Shown here: positions 22,690-32,600 of the stretch, piece after piece
Layout: each line of letters begins with the position of its first letter
Position numbering within the stretch: position 1 is the first letter of the stretch
NCBI GenBank assembly: GCA_034638255.1
Contig: JAWPGT010000007.1
Span: 1 to 64,000 of the forward strand
DNA: 64,000 nucleotides
Direction: 5' to 3'
DNA from: Coprinus comatus
Taxonomy: Eukaryota; Basidiomycota; Agaricomycetes; Agaricales; Agaricaceae
Position numbers and translations under genes: made by a program
Notes under the pieces: generated by a model
What the model saw: the letters and a program-made list of their open reading frames with translations, nothing else
Database searches by the model: none
Told to the model about the DNA's origin: nothing

Positions 22690-25600
22690 ATGGCTTCCTC
22701 ATCACCAAACTTTGTCAAACTCAACAGTACCAACTACTCTACCTGGGTAGGCAAAATGGAAGCGTGGTTCCATGCTTCAGGCCTCTGGAAAGTCGTTTCA
22801 GGTGCCTACTCCAAGCCTACCCCTTCCCCACCTGCTGTTTCTTCAACAACACCTGCCACCACCACAGAGTCAACCACTACTTCTTCCCCTTCTGCACCAA
22901 CCCCTGCCTCTCATTCTGAGGCTCTAGATGCTTGGGAAGCCAAGGCTGACAAGGCTGCTGGCTGGTTGTTCCTCATGGTTGAGCCAGACCAGAGGATTCA
23001 TTTCAATGGGATTCAGGATGATCCATGTAAGATGTGGAAGAGTTTGGAGGGGGTGCATTTGCAGAAGAGGCCTGGGGCAAGGTTCAACAGCTATGATGAC
23101 CTTTTTAGCATTAGGAAGGGGGATGATGAATCTCTGCAGTCTTTGATCAACAGGGTGGAGGAATGTATGAAGAAAATCAAAGATCTTCGCCCACAGGGCT
23201 TCTCTCTGGCCTCCCTGGATGAAGAACTCGCTTCCATGGCTCTTATTAGAGCCCTTCCATCTGAGGATTACTCCTTCTTCACCTCCCACCTCCTCCTTGA
23301 CAAACTTGACAAAGCCACCATCCACCATGCATTCATCAGTGAGGAAATTCAACATTGTAGAAGAGTAGTAGACCTTCCCTCCTATGCCACCACTTTTTCC
23401 ACAAGGTCCCAGCCCTCCTCCTCGTCTCAGAAATGCGATTTTTGTAGCAGGTCTGGTCATGTTATGGCCAAATGCTGGCAGTATGAGAAGGCTCAGAAGA
23501 AAGCTGTAGAAAACGCTCAAAAGCGTTCCAATTCGCGTCAAACTCAGGCCAACAAGGCCTCAGAAGCTCCTACACCTTCTCCCACCACCTCAATCGCTGA
23601 ATCGGCCGCCTGCATCAAGGAATTTGCTGGCAATGCAAGTTGTCTCTCTTCTTCCTCTTCATCACCTCTTCAGCTGGATGCTGACTTTCATTGGCTTGCA
23701 GACACTGGGGCCACTTCTCATATGACCCCACACCTTCACTGGTTCAAGACCTACTCCCCAGCTTGCATTCCTGTCCGCTTAGCAGACAATTCAGTTGTAT
23801 TTGCAGTTGGTATGGGTTCAGTGATGTTTCAGCCAGTGTTGAGAGGAAAGAAGGGGAGAGTGGTCGAGTTTTCTAGAGTTTTACATATTCCTGCTTTGAG
23901 AAATAATCTACTGGCTTGTCTGTACCTTACTCGCCATAAGGGCTTTAATATCAACATATCTTCGCACTCTCTGGCCTTCAGGAAGGATAGGAAGACTCTA
24001 TTTACTGCTACCATCACTGAATCCAACAATGCTTTGCTTAATGGCACTGTGGTCGCTTCAGAGACCGCATTTTCGGCCTCTACCCTTCCCCTTGACCTTT
24101 CCCTGTGGCACAGACGCCTTATACACCATAATCTTGCTGATTTGAAGAAGCTAATCAGTCAAGAACTTGTTACTGGCCTTTCCCTGGTCTCTGGAACGCT
24201 CCCTGATGCGATTTGTGAGCCCTGCCTTGCTGGGAAGATGCATTCAACCTCATTCCCTCCTTCTACACACCATACTCGCTCCCCACTCGATCTGGTGCAC
24301 TCAGATCTTCATGGACCACTTCCTACAGCTACAGCTCAAGGCTACAAGTACTGGGTGACGTTTATAGATGATTCTACGCGTTTTCGGGCTGTGTACCTGC
24401 TCAAGGCCAAGTCAGAAGCCTTTGAAGCGTTCAAAGCATACAAATCATGGGCTGAGAACCAACTGGGGACCAAGATCAAGGCTCTACAGGATGATAAAGG
24501 GGGTGAATACATGTCCAAAGTGTTCATTTCCTTCACAACTCAGTCTGGGATTGAAAGGAGACATTCTACTCGCAATAGACCACAGCAGAATGGCCTAGCA
24601 GAGCGCTCCAATTGCACTATGGGTGAGAGAATCACCACAATGCTCTCAGAGTCAGGTTTACCTCCATCTTTCTGGGGTGAATGCTTGGCTGCCATGGTTC
24701 ATGTTTGGAATTTCCTTCCTACCTCACCTCTACCCAACACTACACCTTATGAGGCCTTCTATAAGCGAAAACCCGATGTTTCCCACCTTAGAGTATGGGG
24801 CTGCACTGCCTATGTCTATATTCAGAAGGATAAAAGGAAATCTCTGGAGCCTCATATGGAAAAATGCGTTTTTCTGGGATATCCCACTGGCTACAAGGGC
24901 TGGAAGTTCTACAACCCCACTACAAGGAAGGTTATCATCTCTGAGACTGCTCAGTTTGATGAGAGGTGGTTCCCTGGGCTGTCAAAAGCGAAAATGGATG
25001 CCATTCCTGACTTTGGCTTGTCTGAAACACCATCTCCACCCTCTACTTCGCTTTCTTTGCCCTCTAGCTCCTCTATTCCTCCTCCTGACGATGTTTCAGC
25101 TTCTGAAGATGAGGGGGGTAGTGTTTCACATTCTGTAGTCGCTCCTGCAGCTCCAATCGTTCCTCCTGCTCTCCCTGCAGTCGCTTTACCTCCTGTGGCT
25201 CCAATTCCTCTTCAAGAACCTGTTCCATCTCTATCTCCATCACCAACACTCTCACCAAAGCACTCACCTCCATCTACACCTCCAATGCCTCCATCCTCTT
25301 CTTTGCCACCTCCAACCACTCCTGTCCACCAGCAACCTCCCTCAGCTGAACCACCAGCTAGAAGACGAGGTACTCGCATCAGAACAGCTCCCTACAGTTG
25401 GTGGGATGCTAAAGAACAGCTAAAACGTCGTCCTATAGCTAGACTACCAGTTGAACCAGCTCCAGTAGCTCAGAACAATGGGAATGATGAAGAAGATGAT
25501 GATGATGAGCTTGAAGAGTTGGCTCTCTACATGAATGATGAAGATTTTCGGGTGGTAGAGTTTGCTGGAGCTGTTACTGGTGGTGAACCTGGTTCATTCA

Positions 25601-27141
25601 AGGCTGCTATGGAGTCCTGTGCATCCGAAGATTGGAAAGAAGCTATGGATAAGGAGTTTGGGATCCTGGAGGCTAATGGGACATGGGAACTCGTTCCTTT
25701 GCCTTCAGGACAGAAGGCTATCAAGTCTGGATGGGTCTACAAGGTGAAAGAGAACCCAAATGGCTCTATAGAGCGCTACAAAGCTCGCATTGTGGCCAAG
25801 GGATATGCACAGAGGCCTGGTTATGATTACACCGAGGTTTTTGCTCCTACTTTTCGGCCTGCTTCTCTGAGACTCATTGTTGCTCTGGCTGCTAAAGAGG
25901 GCTACAAACTGCGCTCTTTGGATATTTCATCTGCCTTCACTTATGGAGACCTGGAGGAAGAGATTTACATGAAGCAACCTGAAGGATACCACCAGGGCGC
26001 TTCCAACATGGTTTTTAGGCTCAGGAAGTCGCTCTATGGCCTCAAACAAGCTGCCAGGCAGTGGAACAAGAAGCTACACTCGATTTTTATCTCTCTTGGT
26101 TACACCAGACTCCAATCTGACAGTTCTATCTATCTCTACTCCAAAGGTCCAGTCAAGGTCATTGTTCCTGTCTTCATAGATGATATTACTCTTGCTTCGA
26201 AGGATGACAAGGCCATGGATGACACTGTCAAGGAACTCTCAGCTCACTTCAAACTTCGTGACCTTGGTCCAACATCCTGGCTACTGGCTGTCAAGGTTGA
26301 ACAAGACCTGGATCATCATTCTATCTCTCTTAGTCAAGAGAAATACACCAGGGACCTTCTAGATCGCTTCCAGATGTCTGATTGCAAGCCTGTGAAGACC
26401 CCACTAGCTCCTGGACTTGATCTTTCTACAGTTGTGGTCACTTCAGATGATCAACTCAAGATGAAAGATGTTCCTTACCTCAGTGCAGTTGGTGCTCTGC
26501 AATATCTGGCCACCATGACTCGTCCTGACATCGCTTTTGCTGTCTCCTACCTTGGGAGATTCAACCACAACCCAGGTCCAGCTCATTGGGCAGCTGTAAA
26601 GCATTTATTTCGCTATTTGAAGGGTACTATGGGCTACAAACTGGTTTATAGAGGTGATTTGGCATCCAATGAGCCATTTGTGACATTTACAGATGCCTCA
26701 CATGGTTCCTGTCAGGCTACAGGAAGGGCAACAGGTGGATATGTGACTCTGGTGTGTGGTGCAGCTGTAGGATGGTCCTCAAAGCATCAGAACATGGTTA
26801 CTCTCTCTTCTACTGAAGCTGAGTACATTGCTGCAGTTGAGGCTGGAAAGGAGATCATGTGGATGAGAAATATCCTGTTAGAGTTTGGTTACACTCCCAC
26901 TTCCTCTTCCACCCTCTACATTGACAATCAGTCAGCAATAACTGTGTCCAAGAATCCTGAACACCATGGTAGGATGAAACAGCTTGATTTGCGCTTTTTC
27001 TGGCTCAGAGAAGTTGTCCAAAGGAAGATCATTTCCCCTGTCTACATTCCTACTTCTGAACAACTTGCAGACATCTTTACCAAGGCTGTTCAACCCAAGG
27101 TTGTTTCTCATCTTGTTCCTCTTCTTGGTCTTTCATCATGA
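22690..27141 (+). CDS. Copia gag-pol polyprotein of D1 (1483 aa, intact)
   Basis: This one ORF encodes all retrotransposon functions. In order: a gag domain of the UBN2/copia type (residues about 1-240); a CCHC zinc knuckle CDFCSRSGHVMAKC (249-262); the aspartic protease LADTGATSHM (D338); a pre-integrase zinc domain (LWHRRLIHHN...CEPCLAGK); and the integrase core with catalytic D539 (HSDLHGP), D602 (QDDKGGEY) and E638 (LAERSN). A proline/serine-rich linker follows (about 775-900), then the reverse transcriptase with YKARIVAKGYAQRPG and active site VFIDDITLAS (D1164, D1165), and RNase H with TFTDASHG (D1335), STEAEYIA and DNQSAI. The start ATG is 107 bp downstream of the LTR. All catalytic residues are present. 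It is identical in sequence to the D2 protein as far as I can see. Confidence 0.96.
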   Translation: MASSSPNFVKLNSTNYSTWVGKMEAWFHASGLWKVVSGAYSKPTPSPPAVSSTTPATTTESTTTSSPSAPTPASHSEALDAWEAKADKAAGWLFLMVEPDQRIHFNGIQDDPCKMWKSLEGVHLQKRPGARFNSYDDLFSIRKGDDESLQSLINRVEECMKKIKDLRPQGFSLASLDEELASMALIRALPSEDYSFFTSHLLLDKLDKATIHHAFISEEIQHCRRVVDLPSYATTFSTRSQPSSSSQKCDFCSRSGHVMAKCWQYEKAQKKAVENAQKRSNSRQTQANKASEAPTPSPTTSIAESAACIKEFAGNASCLSSSSSSPLQLDADFHWLADTGATSHMTPHLHWFKTYSPACIPVRLADNSVVFAVGMGSVMFQPVLRGKKGRVVEFSRVLHIPALRNNLLACLYLTRHKGFNINISSHSLAFRKDRKTLFTATITESNNALLNGTVVASETAFSASTLPLDLSLWHRRLIHHNLADLKKLISQELVTGLSLVSGTLPDAICEPCLAGKMHSTSFPPSTHHTRSPLDLVHSDLHGPLPTATAQGYKYWVTFIDDSTRFRAVYLLKAKSEAFEAFKAYKSWAENQLGTKIKALQDDKGGEYMSKVFISFTTQSGIERRHSTRNRPQQNGLAERSNCTMGERITTMLSESGLPPSFWGECLAAMVHVWNFLPTSPLPNTTPYEAFYKRKPDVSHLRVWGCTAYVYIQKDKRKSLEPHMEKCVFLGYPTGYKGWKFYNPTTRKVIISETAQFDERWFPGLSKAKMDAIPDFGLSETPSPPSTSLSLPSSSSIPPPDDVSASEDEGGSVSHSVVAPAAPIVPPALPAVALPPVAPIPLQEPVPSLSPSPTLSPKHSPPSTPPMPPSSSLPPPTTPVHQQPPSAEPPARRRGTRIRTAPYSWWDAKEQLKRRPIARLPVEPAPVAQNNGNDEEDDDDELEELALYMNDEDFRVVEFAGAVTGGEPGSFKAAMESCASEDWKEAMDKEFGILEANGTWELVPLPSGQKAIKSGWVYKVKENPNGSIERYKARIVAKGYAQRPGYDYTEVFAPTFRPASLRLIVALAAKEGYKLRSLDISSAFTYGDLEEEIYMKQPEGYHQGASNMVFRLRKSLYGLKQAARQWNKKLHSIFISLGYTRLQSDSSIYLYSKGPVKVIVPVFIDDITLASKDDKAMDDTVKELSAHFKLRDLGPTSWLLAVKVEQDLDHHSISLSQEKYTRDLLDRFQMSDCKPVKTPLAPGLDLSTVVVTSDDQLKMKDVPYLSAVGALQYLATMTRPDIAFAVSYLGRFNHNPGPAHWAAVKHLFRYLKGTMGYKLVYRGDLASNEPFVTFTDASHGSCQATGRATGGYVTLVCGAAVGWSSKHQNMVTLSSTEAEYIAAVEAGKEIMWMRNILLEFGYTPTSSSTLYIDNQSAITVSKNPEHHGRMKQLDLRFFWLREVVQRKIISPVYIPTSEQLADIFTKAVQPKVVSHLVPLLGLSS

Positions 27142-27190
27142 TTCCCTTTCTCTTCCATTGTTTGTTTGGACTGTCTAGATCAGGGGGGTA

Positions 27191-27485
27191 TGTCAGGATT
27201 GCTCCAGGCAGTCCCAATGTCAGGAGTTGATGGAGTTGTAGCTTGTGATCGCTTTTCTGATCATGTGGTGTTACTGTGTGATGTCACAGCTTGCAGAAGC
27301 GTCCTGCAGACACTTGGTGACCTTCTAGTCTCATACCATTGTCTGCAGGTGAGTAGTTATAGTATAACTTCATGTTCTAGTCTCATACCATTGTCTGCAG
27401 TGTATCTCATTCATTTCTTAATCAATCACCTTTGTTCCTTTGTTAATCTATGTGTCCTGTCGTGCTCTACGTTCCTGCGCTTACA
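27191..27485 (+). repeat. 3' LTR of D1 (295 bp)
   Basis: It follows the polypurine tract AGGGGGGTA at 27182-27190 and ends GCGCTTACA at 27485. It is identical to the D2 3' LTR (29294-29588) but not to the D1 5' LTR. The 52 bp cassette is at 27349-27400. Confidence 0.93.
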
Positions 27486-28690
27486 TAGTCATGCCAAAAA
27501 ACATCACTAGAGGCTCAAAGAGTCCCTGATTTGTTTGGAAAGTGGCCTTCCACTCATTGCCAGGCTTGATACGGATGTTGTTGAAGCCCCATCAGATGTC
27601 GAGTTTGGTAAAGTACTTTGCACCCCAAAGTTTTGAAATAATTTTGGAAATGAGTGGGATGGGGTACTTGTTCTTTACCATGATGGTGTTGAGGTTTCAA
27701 TAGTCCTGCACCAGCCGAAGTGAACCATCCTTTTTAATAAAAAAAACGGGGGCTGCCATCAGTGACTTTGAAGGATGAATCCTTCCTGAAGTGAGGTTCT
27801 CCTGTAGGAACTTGTCAAGTGCGGCTTGTTCCTTCAGCAAAATCAGGTAGACCTTGGTGGTTTTGGCAGTTTCACCTGGGATGAGTTCAATAGCATGATC
27901 CCAAGGCTGATTTTCAGGGAGCTCTTGGAAAGCAGCCTCAGAGAAAACAGTTTCGAAGTTGTGTAGGTAGTTGGGAATATGAGCCTTGAAACCGAGGTTG
28001 GCAGTCATGGTATTCTTCCAATGCACTTCGGCAAGTTGTTGCAATAGGGTACCAGCGGCTGAAATCTGTTCCGAAACTGAGAGAACTGATGAGCAAGGGA
28101 TGGCAGCAAAAATATGATCTCCTTCCTCCAATTCTGACCAACTAACTCCTCCTTCTGACTCCTCATCCTCTTCTTCATTTGCCTCCTCTACAAGCACTAG
28201 AAAAGGCCCTGAAGTGCAGACCCTTAGCACCTTCTCCTGGAACTTCTTCTCCTCCTTGTATTCCTGTTGGCAACCTTCGCAAGTCCTCGGACACCTCGAC
28301 ATTTTGACTTCCTTTGTTACCCAATCGACTTTGGGGTTGTGTGCGCGGAGCCAAGTATAGCCAAGTATAACGGACTCTTTTCCGAGGCTGGTGACAGCGA
28401 AGACTGCACGTTCGGAATGATTCTTGTATCGGAGAACCATATCGACAACTTCGGTGATTTCTCCAGCTTTGTTCGGGGTGCCGTCAACATTGAAGACCAG
28501 GATTGGGTGTGATAGACAGCAAGTGGTAAGCTTATGTTGATGAGCAAAGTCCCAATCAATGAAGATACCAGTGGCACCAGAGTCCATGAGTGCTTCCAAT
28601 GAAAATTGGAATCCAGTATTGGTGGTTTCAAGGTTGATCAGCAGTTTCAAGGCATTGGCAGGGACAGTGGATGAAATGACATACCAGGTC
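27486..28690 (-). pseudogene. pol of element E, N-terminal half (protease and start of RT)
   Basis: The frame 28650-27697 gives the protease ALMDSGATGIFIDWDF, the block SVILGYTWLRAHNPKVDW, an acidic linker and the RT start (MAAPVFFIKKDGSLRLVQDY). It continues in another frame to GLFEPLVMFFGMT at 27486, where D1 interrupts. The other half of that motif (NSPVTFQMVMNNIFHDLIME) resumes at 22288, which proves D1 inserted inside the RT. A single A is missing in the lysine run near 27740 relative to G, causing a frameshift. Confidence 0.82.
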
Positions 28691-29293
28691 AGGAGGTAGT
28701 GACGTTCCCAGTGAGGTCAGCAAGGTTTGGACATGGCTATAGATTTGGGCATAGGTGGGGAAATAGCAGTCTCATCTATTTCTTCTACAGGTAGTACAGT
28801 AAACCTATTAACACTAGACAATTGGGGCGTGGCCTCCACTGATTGTGTTATTGAAAATCCTGGGTATCTTCTTCCACCAACCCTTCCAACTGCCTTTTGA
28901 CATTGGCCACATCTTTCTTGGCCAACAGGTTCATCAATAACTCATCCTTCTCTTCCAAAGTCATAAGTCAGACATCAAAATGTTGGGGGCAATCAGCCTT
29001 GATGTGTCCAGGCTGCTTACACTGGTAGCAGGTGGGAGGGGTCAGGTTATGAAGTTTGGACACATCAATGTCCATCAGAGTTGGGTTCCTGGGTGTCAGC
29101 ATTATGTGAGCGAATGTCAGTAGGGGCATCAGGGGAGTCGGACAAGGTGGGGGTTTGGGGAAGGAGTAGAAGATGGGTTTGGGAGCAGGTGGCGAGCAAT
29201 GTGATGACTTGCCTTGAATGTAATGTTGGCAAGTCAGGAAGCTTCAAAGTGGGTGGCCACATGATACCAGCCATTGGGATCAGAGTCAGAAGA
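28691..29293 (-). pseudogene. gag of element E, C-terminal fragment
   Basis: This corresponds to codons from about 240 to the end of the G gag: the proline-rich linker, MDIDVSKLHNLTPPTCYQCK zinc knuckle and the gag end overlapping pol. It ends at 29293 against the D2 LTR with no matching target duplication on the far side. The upstream gag is missing. Confidence 0.75.
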
Positions 29294-29588
29294 TGTAAGC
29301 GCAGGAACGTAGAGCACGACAGGACACATAGATTAACAAAGGAACAAAGGTGATTGATTAAGAAATGAATGAGATACACTGCAGACAATGGTATGAGACT
29401 AGAACATGAAGTTATACTATAACTACTCACCTGCAGACAATGGTATGAGACTAGAAGGTCACCAAGTGTCTGCAGGACGCTTCTGCAAGCTGTGACATCA
29501 CACAGTAACACCACATGATCAGAAAAGCGATCACAAGCTACAACTCCATCAACTCCTGACATTGGGACTGCCTGGAGCAATCCTGACA
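29294..29588 (-). repeat. 3' LTR of D2 (295 bp)
   Basis: It has the same sequence as the D1 3' LTR, including GATCGC, CTTACA and the 52 bp GTGAGT...CTGCAG cassette at 29379-29430 (minus). The polypurine tract read on minus lies at 29589-29597. Confidence 0.93.
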
Positions 29589-29636
29589 TACCCCCTGATC
29601 TAGACAGTCCAAACAAACAATGGAAGAGAAAGGGAA

Positions 29637-32600
29637 TCATGATGAAAGACCAAGAAGAGGAACAAGATGAGAAACAACCTTGGGTTGAACAGCCTTGGTA
29701 AAGATGTCTGCAAGTTGTTCAGAAGTAGGAATGTAGACAGGGGAAATGATCTTCCTTTGGACAACTTCTCTGAGCCAGAAAAAGCGCAAATCAAGCTGTT
29801 TCATCCTACCATGGTGTTCAGGATTCTTGGACACAGTTATTGCTGACTGATTGTCAATGTAGAGGGTGGAAGAGGAAGTGGGAGTGTAACCAAACTCTAA
29901 CAGGATATTTCTCATCCACATGATCTCCTTTCCAGCCTCAACTGCAGCAATGTACTCAGCTTCAGTAGAAGAGAGAGTAACCATGTTCTGATGCTTTGAG
30001 GACCATCCTACAGCTGCACCACACACCAGAGTCACATATCCACCTGTTGCCCTTCCTGTAGCCTGACAGGAACCATGTGAGGCATCTGTAAATGTCACAA
30101 ATGGCTCATTGGATGCCAAATCACCTCTATAAACCAGTTTGTAGCCCATAGTACCCTTCAAATAGCGAAATAAATGCTTTACAGCTGCCCAATGAGCTGG
30201 ACCTGGGTTGTGGTTGAATCTCCCAAGGTAGGAGACAGCAAAAGCGATGTCAGGACGAGTCATGGTGGCCAGATATTGCAGAGCACCAACTGCACTGAGG
30301 TAAGGAACATCTTTCATCTTGAGTTGATCATCTGAAGTGACCACAACTGTAGAAAGATCAAGTCCAGGAGCTAGTGGGGTCTTCACAGGCTTGCAATCAG
30401 ACATCTGGAAGCGATCTAGAAGGTCCCTGGTGTATTTCTCTTGACTAAGAGAGATAGAATGATGATCCAGGTCTTGTTCAACCTTGACAGCCAGTAGCCA
30501 GGATGTTGGACCAAGGTCACGAAGTTTGAAGTGAGCTGAGAGTTCCTTGACAGTGTCATCCATGGCCTTGTCATCCTTCGAAGCAAGAGTAATATCATCT
30601 ATGAAGACAGGAACAATGACCTTGACTGGACCTTTGGAGTAGAGATAGATAGAACTGTCAGATTGGAGTCTGGTGTAACCAAGAGAGATAAAAATCGAGT
30701 GTAGCTTCTTGTTCCACTGCCTGGCAGCTTGTTTGAGGCCATAGAGCGACTTCCTGAGCCTAAAAACCATGTTGGAAGCGCCCTGGTGGTATCCTTCAGG
30801 TTGCTTCATGTAAATCTCTTCCTCCAGGTCTCCATAAGTGAAGGCAGATGAAATATCCAAAGAGCGCAGTTTGTAGCCCTCTTTAGCAGCCAGAGCAACA
30901 ATGAGTCTCAGAGAAGCAGGCCGAAAAGTAGGAGCAAAAACCTCGGTGTAATCATAACCAGGCCTCTGTGCATATCCCTTGGCCACAATGCGAGCTTTGT
31001 AGCGCTCTATAGAGCCATTTGGGTTCTCTTTCACCTTGTAGACCCATCCAGACTTGATAGCCTTCTGTCCTGAAGGCAAAGGAACGAGTTCCCATGTCCC
31101 ATTAGCCTCCAGGATCCCAAACTCCTTATCCATAGCTTCTTTCCAATCTTCGGATGCACAGGACTCCATAGCAGCCTTGAATGAACCAGGTTCACCACCA
31201 GTAACAGCTCCAGCAAACTCTACCACCCGAAAATCTTCATCATTCATGTAGAGAGCCAACTCTTCAAGCTCATCATCATCATCTTCTTCATCATTCCCAT
31301 TGTTCTGAGCTACTGGAGCTGGTTCAACTGGTAGTCTAGCTATAGGACGACGTTTTAGCTGTTCTTTAGCATCCCACCAACTGTAGGGAGCTGTTCTGAT
31401 GCGAGTACCTCGTCTTCTAGCTGGTGGTTCAGCTGAGGGAGGTTGCTGGTGGACAGGAGTGGTTGGAGGTGGCAAAGAAGAGGATGGAGGCATTGGAGGT
31501 GTAGATGGAGGTGAGTGCTTTGGTGAGAGTGTTGGTGATGGAGATAGAGATGGAACAGGTTCTTGAAGAGGAATTGGAGCCACAGGAGGTAAAGCGACTG
31601 CAGGGAGAGCAGGAGGAACGATTGGAGCTGCAGGAGCGACTACAGAATGTGAAACACTACCCCCCTCATCTTCAGAAGCTGAAACATCGTCAGGAGGAGG
31701 AATAGAGGAGCTAGAGGGCAAAGAAAGCGAAGTAGAGGGTGGAGATGGTGTTTCAGACAAGCCAAAGTCAGGAATGGCATCCATTTTCGCTTTTGACAGC
31801 CCAGGGAACCACCTCTCATCAAACTGAGCAGTCTCAGAGATGATAACCTTCCTTGTAGTGGGGTTGTAGAACTTCCAGCCCTTGTAGCCAGTGGGATATC
31901 CCAGAAAAACGCATTTTTCCATATGAGGCTCCAGAGATTTCCTTTTATCCTTCTGAATATAGACATAGGCAGTGCAGCCCCATACTCTAAGGTGGGAAAC
32001 ATCGGGTTTTCGCTTATAGAAGGCCTCATAAGGTGTAGTGTTGGGTAGAGGTGAGGTAGGAAGGAAATTCCAAACATGAACCATGGCAGCCAAGCATTCA
32101 CCCCAGAAAGATGGAGGTAAACCTGACTCTGAGAGCATTGTGGTGATTCTCTCACCCATAGTGCAATTGGAGCGCTCTGCTAGGCCATTCTGCTGTGGTC
32201 TATTGCGAGTAGAATGTCTCCTTTCAATCCCAGACTGAGTTGTGAAGGAAATGAACACTTTGGACATGTATTCACCCCCTTTATCATCCTGTAGAGCCTT
32301 GATCTTGGTCCCCAGTTGGTTCTCAGCCCATGATTTGTATGCTTTGAACGCTTCAAAGGCTTCTGACTTGGCCTTGAGCAGGTACACAGCCCGAAAACGC
32401 GTAGAATCATCTATAAACGTCACCCAGTACTTGTAGCCTTGAGCTGTAGCTGTAGGAAGTGGTCCATGAAGATCTGAGTGCACCAGATCGAGTGGGGAGC
32501 GAGTATGGTGTGTAGAAGGAGGGAATGAGGTTGAATGCATCTTCCCAGCAAGGCAGGGCTCACAAATCGCATCAGGGAGCGTTCCAGAGACCAGGGAAAG

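Larger units (their letters stand above)
22289..27485 (+). mobile_element. Copia element D1, complete with LTRs and 5 bp target duplication
   Basis: This is a full-length Ty1/copia retrotransposon of 5197 bp with 295 bp LTRs at 22289-22583 and 27191-27485. It is flanked by TAGTC on both sides (22284-22288 and 27486-27490). The single uninterrupted 1483-codon gag-pol ORF, PBS and polypurine tract are in place, so it appears coding-competent. Its LTRs differ at about 11 positions, surprisingly many for an element with an intact ORF. It forms a large inverted repeat with D2, with a 1.8 kb spacer. Confidence 0.95.
18984..29293 (-). mobile_element. Chromovirus element E (Ty3/gypsy), minus strand, interrupted by D1 and truncated by D2
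   Basis: This element is the same family as the intact-looking element G (43579-49370). Only its 3' LTR (18984-19348) survives. Pol runs on the minus strand from 28680 to 27486 and continues at 22288 to about 19440. It is split by copia element D1, whose flanks carry the duplication TAGTC. At 29293 gag stops abruptly at the LTR of D2, and its first 240 or so codons, leader and 5' LTR are absent. Compared with G, many CpG sites have become TpG or CpA. There are numerous stops and frameshifts, so it cannot be autonomous. Confidence 0.85.

Noticed and set aside
22924..23541. 205-codon antisense frames inside D1 and (33237-33854) D2
   Set aside because: They are antisense shadows of the gag region, identical in both copies because the elements are identical.
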